NCBI GenBank assembly: GCA_950097015.1
Contig: CATNEN010000024.1
Span: 3,167,501 to 3,231,500, forward strand
Source: Macrostomum hystrix
Taxonomy: Eukaryota > Platyhelminthes > Macrostomidae
Direction of reading: 5' to 3'
DNA: 64,000 nucleotides
A model generated the notes under the pieces. That model worked only from the letters and a program-made list of their open reading frames with translations, made no database searches and was not told where the DNA came from. Within the stretch, counting starts at the first letter, position 1; each line of letters begins with the position of its first letter. Positions 36,001-45,587 of this stretch are shown here, one piece after another. Position numbers and translations under genes: made by a program.

Positions 36001-36378
36001 TGAGCCACGTCTGAGGAAGGGAAAGAAGACAAGTCTGAGGAAGGGAAAGAAGACAAGTCTGAGGAAGGGAAAGAAGACAAGTCTGAGGAAGGGAAAGAAG
36101 ACAAGTCTGAGGAAGGGAAAGAAGACAAGTCTGAGGAAGGGAAAGAAGACAAGTCTGAGGAAGGGAAAGAAGACTAGTCTGAGGAAAGGAAAGAAGACTA
36201 GTCTGAGGAAAGGAAAGAAGACTAGTCTGAGGAAGGGAAAGAAGACAAGTCTGAGGAAGGGAAAGAAGACAAGTCTGAGGAAGGGAAAGAAGACAAGTCT
36301 GAGGAAGGGAAAGAAGACAAGTCTGAGGAAGGGAAAGGAGACAAGTCTGAGGAAGGGAAAGAAGACAAGTCTGAGGAA
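36001..36378. repeat. 24-bp minisatellite at the left border of peptide-gene unit A
   Basis: Unit aagtctgaggaagggaaaga + agac. The same array borders unit B (39340-39560), so the array is part of the tandemly duplicated module. Confidence 0.95.
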
Positions 36379-36818
36379 GGGGTAGAAGATAGAAGGATAG
36401 AAGGCATGGGCCCTCTAAGCCATACCAAGTCCGCCCGTAAAGTATTGCAGTCTGTGGACAACTTCAACATTTAATTGATATATTATTTATTGCTGAAATT
36501 TCAAATCTATTTCCAGAAGTTTGCCAGGCATAACCAGAAATTTGCGATAAAGTGTAACACTTTTTTCACTATGCAAAGTGGTATAGCTATTTGGAATAAG
36601 ATTCTTCAATGAAAAATTTATAATTTACGTAATTTACGAAAGTAAGAACATTGGTATTTGAGTAGATTGATATAATCGATTTCAGAGCTCAAACTGTTCA
36701 CAAAAATTCAACAGAGGAATAAAATTAAGCGGCGCAAAGTATCCAATCCAAGCTGAAGACATAGCTCGCTTGTTTGGTCCAACAAGACTGTTTGGTCTAG
36801 GCTGCGATAATAAACGAC

Positions 36819-36826
36819 TATAAAAG
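36819..36826 (+). promoter_or_regulatory. TATA box of peptide gene A
   Basis: TATAAAAG lies 68 bp before the ATG at 36894, so transcription would start roughly 40 bp before the ATG. The equivalent block is deleted in unit B, and the word reads TATGAAAG in unit C. Confidence 0.65.
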
Positions 36827-36893
36827 TGGGCAAAGGAACTTTTTTGATTTCCAAAAAAGTACATTTTAATACTATTTTATTAACACCATACAA

Positions 36894-37547
36894 ATGTTGC
36901 CATTAGCTCGATTCGCTCTTTTAGTCTGCATTGTCGTAGTTATACTTCATTCAGACGGAGTCAAGCCTCATTCTGGTGCAGGTAAGGTCTCATTGTGCCC
37001 ATTCTTCTGACCCTTAGCTAAATCACTACTGGGTCAGTGGCAGAGCGGTCTTAATGCATTTGCCTCAGGCACCAAGGTCCCTGAGCTCGATTCAGCGGCG
37101 ATGCCACATTCATTTGTACTTAGCCGCAGCAGCGGAGAGAAGGCTTGGGTCTTCTCGTGAGAGCACAGTGAGAGTGTACCCTGCCTGACTATGAGAAAGT
37201 CATGGCAAATGTACACACCTGTGTGAGTGTGTGCCTGCCCGCGCATGGTATCCGTGTGCGTGTGTGCTCAGGTGTCAGCGCGGAATAGGCAGAATTGCCT
37301 TCTCACTGGCTGGGGGTCTAGTGTCATCAAAAGATGTGCCAGTACGCAGAGCCCCCTGCAAACAATATTAGTCACTAACTAAATCACTAATATAGTGTTG
37401 TCACTTCCAAACCATTGCATCTCCACAGCTACGCCGTTTTGCCGCGGGCAAGGACAGTTTTGCAGCAATAAAAAAAAATGCTGCCAAGGATTCCGCTGCC
37501 AAACGACTGGATCTCGAAGTAGGCGACGCTGTAGACGTAAATGGTGA
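36894..37547 (+). CDS. Secreted cysteine-knot (ICK/knottin-type) peptide precursor, copy A
   Basis: Two exons, 36894-36981 and 37429-37547 (phase 1), encode 68 aa; the gene is too short and split to appear as one open frame. Exon 1 is a classic signal peptide: Met, a basic residue at position 6, a Leu/Val/Ile core, then a polar region. Exon 2 encodes the mature part with six cysteines in the order C-x6-C-x5-CC-x4-C-x10-C, the inhibitor-cystine-knot framework, and a strongly basic C-terminal tail. Donor GTAAGG and acceptor CTCCACAG are good, and a TATA box lies upstream. ICK peptides in animals act as channel-active venom components, antimicrobial peptides or endogenous modulators; the charge would suit an antimicrobial or channel-directed role, but function is unproven. 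The 447-bp intron holds a SINE. No database family was assigned by eye. Confidence 0.8.
37034..37335 (+). mobile_element. Family-1 SINE in the intron of peptide gene A
   Basis: tRNA-like head with tggcagagcgg (A box) and gagctcgattc (B box), then the full body to gcagaattgccttctcactg and gggtctagtgtcatc. Present at the same site in copies B and C, so it predates the duplications. Confidence 0.82.
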
Positions 37548-37680
37548 TATTAATAGATAACACCGCGACCTGCTACAGGGTCTGAAGTTCCAGTCAAAGC
37601 AAAGGAGGAACAATGCGCTTAATTATACTGCCAGCCTGACGTACATCTGGCCAGATTGGGTTGGGTAATTTGTTGTTTAC

Positions 37681-38097
37681 TGTGATGGAATTGGAGTGTC
37701 TGCGGACCGACTCTTTGCTATGTGTAGCGTCGCCAGTGTACGCTTGGCGATCCCCCTCCCTGTGTGCGTGTTGGGGCGGATGTGCTGTGCATCGGGTAGA
37801 TTGAGATAGCGAGAAAGACTACCTTTGATTATTAAAATATAAGCGAATCATTTAGCCACAGGGCTCTAAGAGTCAGAGTTTTCATTCAATATAGTTCTGC
37901 CTTCAATAACTCTCAGTGTTTAGTTTATTTTTCGTTTACATGGCGCCTAAAGAAGTTCTCGGGAAGCAGAGAATTCGATCGCCAGTCTCAGCATAGCGTC
38001 TGATAACTACACGATTGCCATTGACAATCTACAGATGCGGCTTGGATCTCGGAGTGGCGATGTGCGCGAGCATCTGGCTAAGAACTCTTAGAGCTTG
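37681..38097 (+). mobile_element. LTR-like 260-bp segment plus primer-binding-site-like start, unit A
   Basis: 37681-37940 begins TGTGATGG and ends TTTACA, with ATTAAA inside. It is followed at once by TGGCGCC, as in retroelement primer-binding sites, and about 150 bp of internal-looking sequence that runs into the minisatellite. An identical arrangement, also 260 bp, is at 41887. Reading: the 5' end of an old LTR element carried along in the gene module. No 3' LTR seen. Confidence 0.5.
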
Positions 38098-39560
38098 TCA
38101 GTCTGAGGAAGGGGTACAAGACAGTCTGAGGAAGGGGAGAAGACAGTCTGAGGAAGGGGAGAAGACAGTCTGAGGAAGGGGAGAAGACAGTCTGAGGAAG
38201 GGGAGAAGACAGTCTGAGGAAGGGGAGAAGACAGTCTGAGGAAGGCGTACAAGACAGTCTGAGGAAGGGGAGAAGACAGTCTGAGGAAGGGGAGAAGACA
38301 GTCTGAGGAAGGGGAGAAGACAGTCTGAGGAAGGGGAGAAGACAGTCTGAGGAAGGGGAGAAGACAGTCTGAGGAAGGCGTACAAGACAGTCTGAGGAAG
38401 GGGAGAAGACAGTCTGAGGAAGGGGAGAAGACAGTCTGAGGAAGGGGAGAAGACAGTCTGAGGAAGGGGAGAAGACAGTCTGAGGAAGGGGAGAAGACAG
38501 TCTGAGGAAGGCGTACAAGACAGTCTGAGGAAGGCGTACAAGACAGTCTGAGGAAGGGAAGAAGACAGTCTGAGGAAGGGGAGAAGACAGTCTGAGGAAT
38601 GGGTAGAAGACAGTCTGAGGAATGGGTAGAGAAGACAGTCTGAGGAATGGGTAGAGAAGACAGTCTGAGGAATGGGTAGAGAAGACAGTCTGAGGAATGG
38701 GTAGAAGACAGTCTGAGGAAGGGGAGAAGACAGTCTGAGGAATGGGTAGAAGACAGTCTGAGGAATGGGTAGAGAAGACAGTCTGAGGAATGGGTAGAGA
38801 AGACAGTCTGAGGAATGGGTAGAAGACAGTCTGAGGAATGGGTAGAGAAGACAGTCTGAGGAATGGGTAGAGAAGACAGTCTGAGTAATGGGTAGAAGAC
38901 AGTCTGAGGAATGGGTAGAAGACAGTCTGAGGAATGGGTAGAGAAGACAGTCTGAGGAATGGGTAGAAGATAGTCTGAGGAATTGGTAGAAGACAGTCTG
39001 AGGAATGGGTAGAGAAGACAGTCTGAGGAATGGGTAGAGAAGACAGTCTGAGGAAGGGGTTGAAGACACACTGAGGAATGGGTAGAAGACAGACTGAGGA
39101 ATGGGTGGAAGACTGTCTGAGGAATGGGTAGAAGACACGCTGAGGAATGGGTAGAAGACTGTCTGAGGAATGGGTAGAAGACAGTCTGAGGAATGGGTAG
39201 AGAAGACAGTCTGAGGAATGGGTAGAAGACAGTCTGAGGAATGGGTAGAAGACAGTCTGAGGAAGGGGTAGAGAAGACAGTCTGAGGAAGGGGTAGAGAA
39301 GACAGTCTGAGGAAGGGGTAGAGAAGACAGACTGAGGAAGGGAAAGAAGACAAGTCTGAGGAAGGGAAAGAAGACAAGTCTGAGGAAGGGAAAGAAGACA
39401 AGTCTGAGGAAGGGAAAGAAGACAAGTCTGAGGAAGGGAAAGAAGACAAGTCTGAGGAAAGGAAAGAAGACTAGTCTGAGGAAGGGAAAGAAGACAAGTC
39501 TGAGGAAGGGAAAGAAGACAAGTCTGAGGAAGGGAAAGAAGACAAGTCTGAGGAAGGGGT
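38098..39560. repeat. 22-25-bp minisatellite between peptide-gene units A and B
   Basis: All units share cagtctgagga and differ in the second half (aggggagaaga; aatgggtagagaaga; aggcgtacaaga; and finally the 24-bp agggaaagaagac type). Types are arranged in blocks. Long minus-strand frames here are repeat read-through. Confidence 0.95.
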
Positions 39561-39703
39561 AGAAGATAGAAGGATAGAAGGCATGGGCCCTCTAAGCCAT
39601 ACCGAGTCCGCCCGTAAAGTATTGCAGTCTGTGGACAACTTCAACATTTAATTGATATATTATTTATTGCTGAAATTTTACATTACATTTTAATACTATT
39701 TTA

Positions 39704-41083
39704 TTCCGGGTGTCCGGAAAGTCATGAGAAAACTACAAAAGGTTAATTATAAAAACGCGCAGAACAGTGAAACTTTACTAATCAGTTAATGTAATTTCCC
39801 CTGAAGTCAATCACAGCTTGGCAGTGCTCCACGAGCCGTAGAACCTCGCGTTTCAAGCAGTTTGCATCCAGACCCCTCGCCCACTGCAACGCGGCCTCGC
39901 GGACCTCATCGTGGCTGCTGAACTCCCGCTTCGAGAAGTCCGATTTCAGCCAATTGAAGAAAAAACGGTCGCATAAATTGAAATCAGGGCTGTAGGGACT
40001 CTGAAAAAGCAGTTGAACTCCACGAGTCTCCATGTACTGCTGCACAGGCTGGGCCACATGAGGTCGTGCGTTGTCCCACTGCCACAAGACTTCGGACAGA
40101 TGAATTGGTTGTGATCTGAGGCTCCGCCATAGGTCACCTGTGTGTCGAACGAATTCAACGATGCGATTGGCATCAACAGTCTGCTTTGGCGCCGTTGACA
40201 TGATAGAGAATCGCTTGCTTGGGGTGAAAGCGACTACCAGCATTGTCTTTGGGTCCCCGACTGAGTGTCTCACAACTTGAGGTCGATGGTCGCCTTGACC
40301 CAGCCAGCACCGGTTGTTCTGCCGTGTACCAGTGTTTTTAAGGTACACCCACGTCTCGTCCTCCACCACGTACTTGTTGCAGAAGCTGGTCATGCCCTCG
40401 GTATGAAAAATCCGACGTATTTGCTTGGCACAATTGACGCGAGCAACCTTGTTCTCCTCGGAGAGAACATGCGGGACCCACACGGCAGACACATTGCGAA
40501 GTTGCAGGTCTTCAGTCAATATTTCATGCACTGTTGATTTCCCAACCTCCATGAAGTCAGCAAGATCTCTGACACTCACTTTTGGGTCTTCTTTCACGAG
40601 ATTTCTGCAGGTCTCGATCAGCTCTGGTGTTCTCGTCGATCTCGGCCGGCCAGTACGGGCAGCTTGGGCCAGTGGGTACGACTCGTCACGGAACCTTGTG
40701 TACCATCGGTACACTGACGACAGACCAGGCGCCACATCTCCATGCACTTTCAGCAGTTCTCCATGGCAATCAGGAGCAGATATACCAAGCTTATACCTGG
40801 TATAAGCATAAGCTTGAAACTCGTCCATCTCAAAGCAGCAGCAAGGATCAATGAAGAAAAAAGTAACGATAGATATTTGCTTTGCCTCTGCGTTGCAGTG
40901 GCCTAGACTTCTAAGTTATAACCATCAGCCTTACCCCCAAATTTGAAGCTAGAATCTAGCTCTTTCAGCCATAGACATATATTAAGTCAAGTGTTAGAAT
41001 GGTACAGTATCTTGTCAATAGCTTGTGTCTAAGTAGTTAGAATAACACATTCTCATGACTTTCCGGACACCCGAAGGCTGAAG
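39704..41083 (-). mobile_element. Complete mariner transposon inserted in peptide-gene unit B
   Basis: Perfect 24-bp inverted repeats at 39707-39730 and 41050-41073 (cgggtgtccggaaagtcatg...) bound an element flanked by TA (39702-39703; 41084-41085). Unit A keeps the empty site (actattttattaacacc near 36871), which confirms the ends and the target. The right end has about seven bases more than the left outside the perfect repeat. The element contains one intact transposase gene. Confidence 0.93.
39782..40828 (-). CDS. Mariner-family transposase, intact, D,D34D
   Basis: 348 aa with no stop or frameshift. The N-terminal third has two helix-turn-helix segments (around 1-45 and 75-110) for binding the inverted repeats, joined to the catalytic part by a WVPHVLSEENK motif close to the family WVPHxL. 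The catalytic acidic residues are D157 (VEDETW), D252 (QWDNARPH) and D287 (NLCDRFFF), exactly 34 residues between the last two, the mariner signature. It cuts and pastes its own element into TA sites. The intact frame suggests recent arrival. Confidence 0.95.
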   Translation of the reverse strand: MDEFQAYAYTRYKLGISAPDCHGELLKVHGDVAPGLSSVYRWYTRFRDESYPLAQAARTGRPRSTRTPELIETCRNLVKEDPKVSVRDLADFMEVGKSTVHEILTEDLQLRNVSAVWVPHVLSEENKVARVNCAKQIRRIFHTEGMTSFCNKYVVEDETWVYLKNTGTRQNNRCWLGQGDHRPQVVRHSVGDPKTMLVVAFTPSKRFSIMSTAPKQTVDANRIVEFVRHTGDLWRSLRSQPIHLSEVLWQWDNARPHVAQPVQQYMETRGVQLLFQSPYSPDFNLCDRFFFNWLKSDFSKREFSSHDEVREAALQWARGLDANCLKREVLRLVEHCQAVIDFRGNYIN

Positions 41084-41099
41084 TATTAACACCATACAA

Positions 41100-41753
41100 A
41101 TGTTGCCATTGGTTCGATTCGCTCTTTTAGTCTGCATTGTCGTAGTTATACTTCATTCAGACGGAGTCAAGCCTCATTCTAGTGCAGGTAAGGTCTCATT
41201 GTGCCCATTCTTCTGACCCTTAGCTAAATCACTACTGGGTCAGTGGCAGAGCGGTCTTAATGCATTTGCCTCAGGCACCAAGGTCCCTGAGCTCGATTCA
41301 GCGGCGATGCCACATTCATTTGTACTTAGCCGCAGCAGCGGAGAGAAGGCTTGGGTCTTCTCGTGAGAGCACAGTGAGAGTGTACCCTGCCTGACTATGA
41401 GAAAGTCATGGCAAATGTACACACCTGTGTGAGTGTGTGCCTGCCCGCGCATGGTATCTGTGTGCGTGTGTGCTCAGGTGTCAGCGGAATAGGCAGAATT
41501 GCCTTCTCACTGGCTGCGGGTCTAGTGTCATCAAAAGATGTGCCAGTACGCAGAGCCCCCTGCAAACAATATTAGTCACTAACTAAATCACTAATATATA
41601 GTGTTGTCACTTCCATACCATTGCATCTCCACAGCTACGCCGTTTTGCCCCGGGCAAGGACAGTTTTGCAGCAATAAAAAAAAATGCTGTCCAGGATTAC
41701 GCTGCCAAAAGACTGGATCTCGAAGTAGGCGACGCTGTAGACGTAAATGGTGA
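41100..41753 (+). CDS. Secreted cysteine-knot peptide precursor, copy B (promoter region lost)
   Basis: Exons 41100-41187 and 41635-41753, identical in structure and length (68 aa) to copy A, with all six cysteines and both splice sites kept. It differs from A at eight coding positions, six of them amino-acid changing, against about 1% change in the intron and 3' flank. The ~355 bp that carry the TATA box in unit A (about 36503-36858) are missing here, and a mariner lies ~16 bp before the ATG. The protein could still be made if another promoter reads in; otherwise this is a recently silenced copy. No frame disruption is seen. Confidence 0.72.
41240..41535 (+). mobile_element. Family-1 SINE in the intron of peptide gene B
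   Basis: Orthologous to the SINE in copy A, differing by a few bases and a 2-bp deletion. Confidence 0.82.
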
Positions 41754-41886
41754 TATTAATAGATAACACCGCGACCTGCTTCGGGGTCTGAAGTTCCAGT
41801 CAAAGCAAAGGAGAAACAATGCGCTTAATTATACTGCCAGCCTGACGTACATCTGGCCAGATTGGGTTGGGTAATTTGTTATTTAC

Positions 41887-42298
41887 TGTGATGGAATTGG
41901 AGTGTCTGCGGACCGACTCTTTGCTATGTGTAGCGTCGCCAGTGTACGCTTGGCGATCCCCCTCCCTGTGTGCGTGTTGGGGCGGATGTGCTGTGCATCG
42001 GGTAGATTGAGATAGCGAGAAAGACTACCTTTGATTAATAAAATATAAGCGAATCATTTAGCCACAGGGCTCTAAGAGTCAGAGTTTTCATTCAATATAG
42101 TTCTGCCTTCAATAACTCTCAGTGTTTAGTTTATTTTTCGTTTACATGGCGCCGAAAGAAGTTCTCGGGAAGCAGAGAATTCGATCGCCAGTCTCAGCAT
42201 AGCGTCTGATAACTACACGATTGCCATTGACAATCTACAGATGCGGCTTGGATCTCGGAGTGGCGATGTGCGCGAGCATCTGGCTAAGAACTCTTAGA
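41887..42298 (+). mobile_element. LTR-like segment plus PBS-like start, unit B
   Basis: 41887-42146 (260 bp) matches 37681-37940, here with AATAAA instead of ATTAAA, and is followed by TGGCGCC and the same internal stretch. It duplicated together with the peptide gene. Confidence 0.5.
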
Positions 42299-42300
42299 GC

Positions 42301-44338
42301 TTGTCAGTCTGAGGAAGGGGTACAAGACAGTCTGAGGAAGGGGAGAAGACAGTCTGAGGAAGGGGAGAAGACAGTCTGAGGAAGGGGAGAAGACAGTCTG
42401 AGGAAGGGGAGAAGACAGTCTGAGGAAGGGGAGAAGACAGTCTGAGGAAGGGGAGAAGACAGTCTGAGGAAGGGGAGAAGACAGTATGAGGAAGGCGTAC
42501 AAGACAGTCTGAGGAAGGCGTACAAGACAGTCTGAGGAAGGCGTACAAGACAGTCTGAGGAATGGGAGAAGACAGTCTGGGGAAGGGGCGAAGACAGTCT
42601 GAGGAAAGGGTAGACAAGACAGTCTGAGGAAAGGGTAGACAAGACAGTCTGAGGAAGGGGAGAAGACAGCCTGAGGAAGGGGAGAAGACAGTCTGAGGAA
42701 GGGGTAGACAAGACAGACTGAGGACGGGGTAGACAAGACAGTCTGAGGACGGGGTACAAGACAGTCTGAGGAAGGCGTACAAGACAGTCTGAGGAAGGCG
42801 TACAAGACAGTCTGAGGAAGGCGTACAAGACAGTCTGAGGAAGGCGTACAAGACAGTCTGAGGAAGGGGCGAAGACAGTCTGAGGAAAGGGTAGACAAGA
42901 CAGTCTGAGGAAAGGGAGAAGACAGTCTGAGGAAGGGGAGAAGACAGTCTGAGGACGGGGTACAAGACAGTCTGAGGAAGGCGTACAAGACAGTCTGAGG
43001 AAGGGGAGAAGACAGTCTGAGGAAGGCGTACAAGACAGTCTGAGGACGGGGTACAAGACAGTCTGAGGAAGGCGTACAAGACAGTCTGAGGACGGGGTAC
43101 AAGACAGTCTGAGGAAGGGGCGAGAACAGTCTGAGGAAAGGGTAGACAAGACAGTCTGAAGAAAGGGTAGACAAGACAGTCTGAGGAAGGGGAGAAGACA
43201 GTCTGAGGAAAGGGTAGACAAGACAGTCTGAGGAAAGGGTAGACAAGACAGTCTGAGGAAGGGGAGAAGACAGTCTGAGGAAGGGGTACAAGACAGTTTG
43301 AGGAAGGCGTACAAGACAGTCTGAGGAAGGCGTACAAGACAGTCTGAGGACGGGGTACAAGACAGTCTGAGGAAGGCGTACAAGACAGTCTGAGGAAGGG
43401 GTACAAGACAGTCTGAGGAAGGGGTACAAGACAGTCTGAGGAAGTGATACAAGACAGTCTGAGGAAGGGGTACAAGACAGTCTGAGGAAGGGGTACAAGA
43501 CAGTCTGAGGAAGGCGTACAAGACAGTCTGAGGAAGGGATACAAGACAGTCTAAAGGAAGGCGTACAAGATAGTCTGAGGAATGGGTACGAGACAGTCTG
43601 AGGAAGGGGTACAAGACAGTCTGAGGAAGGGGTACGAGACAGTCTGAGGAGGGCGTACGAGTACAAGACAGTCTGAGGAAGGGGAGAAGACAGTCTGAGG
43701 AAGGCGTACAAGACAGTTTGAGGAAGGCGTACAAGACAGTCTGAGGAAGGCGTACAAGACAGTCTGAGGACGGGGTACAAGACAGTCTGAGGAAGGCGTA
43801 CAAGACAGTCTGAGGAAGGGGTACAAGACAGTCTGAGGAAGGGGTACAAGACAGTCTGAGGAAGTGATACAAGACAGTCTGAGGAAGGGGTACAAGACAG
43901 TCTGAGGAAGGGGTACAAGACAGTCTGAGGAAGGCGTACAAGACAGTCTGAGGAAGGGATACAAGACAGTCTAAAGGAAGGCGTACAAGATAGTCTGAGG
44001 AATGGGTACGAGACAGTCTGAGGAAGGGGTACAAGACAGTCTGAGGAAGTGATACAAGACAGTCTGAGGAAGGGGTACAAGACAGTCTGAGGAAGGGGTA
44101 CAAGACAGTCTGAGGAAGGCGTACAAGACAGTCTGAGGAAGGGATACAAGACAGTCTAAAGGAAGGCGTACAAGATAGTCTGAGGAATGGGTACGAGACA
44201 GTCTGAGGAAGGGGTACAAGACAGTCTGAGGAAGGGGTACGAGACAGTCTGAGGAGGGCGTACGAGTACAAGACAGTCTGAGGAAGGGGTACGAGACAGT
44301 CTGAGGAAGGCGTACAAGACAGTCTGAGGAAGGGGTAC
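42301..44338. repeat. 21-25-bp minisatellite between units B and C, with higher-order copies
   Basis: Same family as 38098-39560. A marker variant (ctaaaggaaggcgtacaaga) occurs at 43551, 43971 and 44156, showing duplicated blocks of 420 bp and 185 bp. Three long minus-strand frames (up to 655 codons) overlap in different phases, so they are not genes. Confidence 0.95.
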
Positions 44339-45262
44339 GGTAAGTATTAGGGGCCCTCTAAGCCCTATCCAGTCCACCCTGTACGTATCGCAGTCTTTGG
44401 ACAAAGTTAAACTTCCAATTGCTATACTGCTTCATTGCTTAAATATAAAATTAATTCTAACTTAAGAACTGTGGACATAACCAGAAGTTTGCGTTAAATG
44501 GAACATTTATTTCACTACGCAAAACGACAGGAATTAGGAATACTTGAAAATACTTCAATAGCAAAAAATCAATTGCAGATACGAAAGTAAAAAAATGTTA
44601 TTTGAGTTGATCCAGGCAATCGATTTCAGCCCTCAAACAGTTCTAAAATGCCAAGGACAAAAAACTAACCTTCGCAAAATTTGAAGTCTTGGCTGACGAC
44701 ATAGCAAGCTACGAGTTTTCTTTGATAACAATCTAATTTTCTGCTTTTTTGCTCAGTTGAGCTATAGAAAGAATTTCTATGCTATTTTGTCTGATAATTA
44801 TTTTTAACGTTTGGTCTAGGCTGCGATCATCAGCGACTATGAAAGTGAGCTATGAAACTTTCGTGATTTCCAATTAATAAGACACAAAATCTGTTAAACG
44901 ACGACCCTATAATTACCAACACCCTAAAAAAAGGCTGCCATTGGTTCGATTCGCTCTTCTAGTCTTCGTTGTTGCAGTTCTTGCTGGCACAGGTACGCCT
45001 CATTGTGCCGATTCCGCTAACCCCTAGCCAAATCACTAGGGGATGAGTGGCAGAGGGGTCTTATGCATATGCCTCTCGTACCAAGGTCCCTGAGATCGAT
45101 TCCTCGGAGAGGCTACATTCATTTGTAGTCAGTCGCTGCAGTGGAGAGAAGAGGGCTTTGGGAGAAACTCAGGACAGATGTACGCACCTGTGAGTGTGCG
45201 CCTTCGTACGGTATGTGTGCGTGTGTGCTCAGGAGTCAGTGGAATGGGCAGAATTGCCTTCG
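44339..45262 (+). pseudogene. Peptide gene copy C, decayed and truncated
   Basis: A diverged third unit: same 5' flank (ggccctctaagcc...), TATA changed to TATGAAAG, exon 1 at 44932-44992 with the initiation codon changed from ATG to AGG but the signal-peptide frame otherwise open, and the shared intron SINE. Sequence is lost after 45262, so the cysteine-bearing exon is missing and PEPCK-derived DNA follows. Divergence is far greater than between A and B, so this is the oldest copy. Confidence 0.75.
45043..45262 (+). mobile_element. Family-1 SINE in copy C, 3'-truncated
   Basis: Head with gagtggcagaggggtc and gagatcgattcctcgg, body to gggcagaattgcctt, cut at the junction with the PEPCK fragment. 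Confidence 0.75.
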
Positions 45263-45587
45263 AATGTGATTCGAAAAACTAATGAGGAGTGAAATGAGCT
45301 GTACGCAAACGGGGGGTAGGAAGGAGATGAACATAATCAGCTAGCCAATCAGCGATCTATAGCTGCTCTAAAAATAAAAAACTAGAATTAAGCCAAGGAG
45401 TGAGGTGGGCTGTCAGCAAAGGGGCAGGAGATGAAATTACGCCACTAGCCAATCAGCGCATGGGTGGGGAATTGTCGCTGGAATCAGGCTAGCAAAACAA
45501 ACAAAACAAAACAAAACTTTAAATGATCAATGATTTATAATTACTTAACTCTCACCTTGTATCCGGGCAGTGTTGGCTGCAGCATTG
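45262..45587 (+). repeat. Copied fragment of the PEPCK intron 2/exon 2 boundary
   Basis: Nearly identical to 19519-19736, including the splice donor and the last ~32 coding bases of PEPCK exon 2 (reverse strand, ending in the LPGYK codons). It carries an additional diverged tandem copy of the aatgaggagtgaaatgag module that the PEPCK locus has only once. Non-functional gene fragment. Confidence 0.9.

Noticed and set aside
37034..37100. A functional leucine or serine tRNA gene
   Set aside because: Same reason: degraded arms, present at the head of eight SINE copies.
42284..44271. Three overlapping minus-strand frames of 416-655 codons
   Set aside because: All three phases of the same minisatellite are open at once; composition is Pro/Ser/Leu/Cys repeat with no domain.
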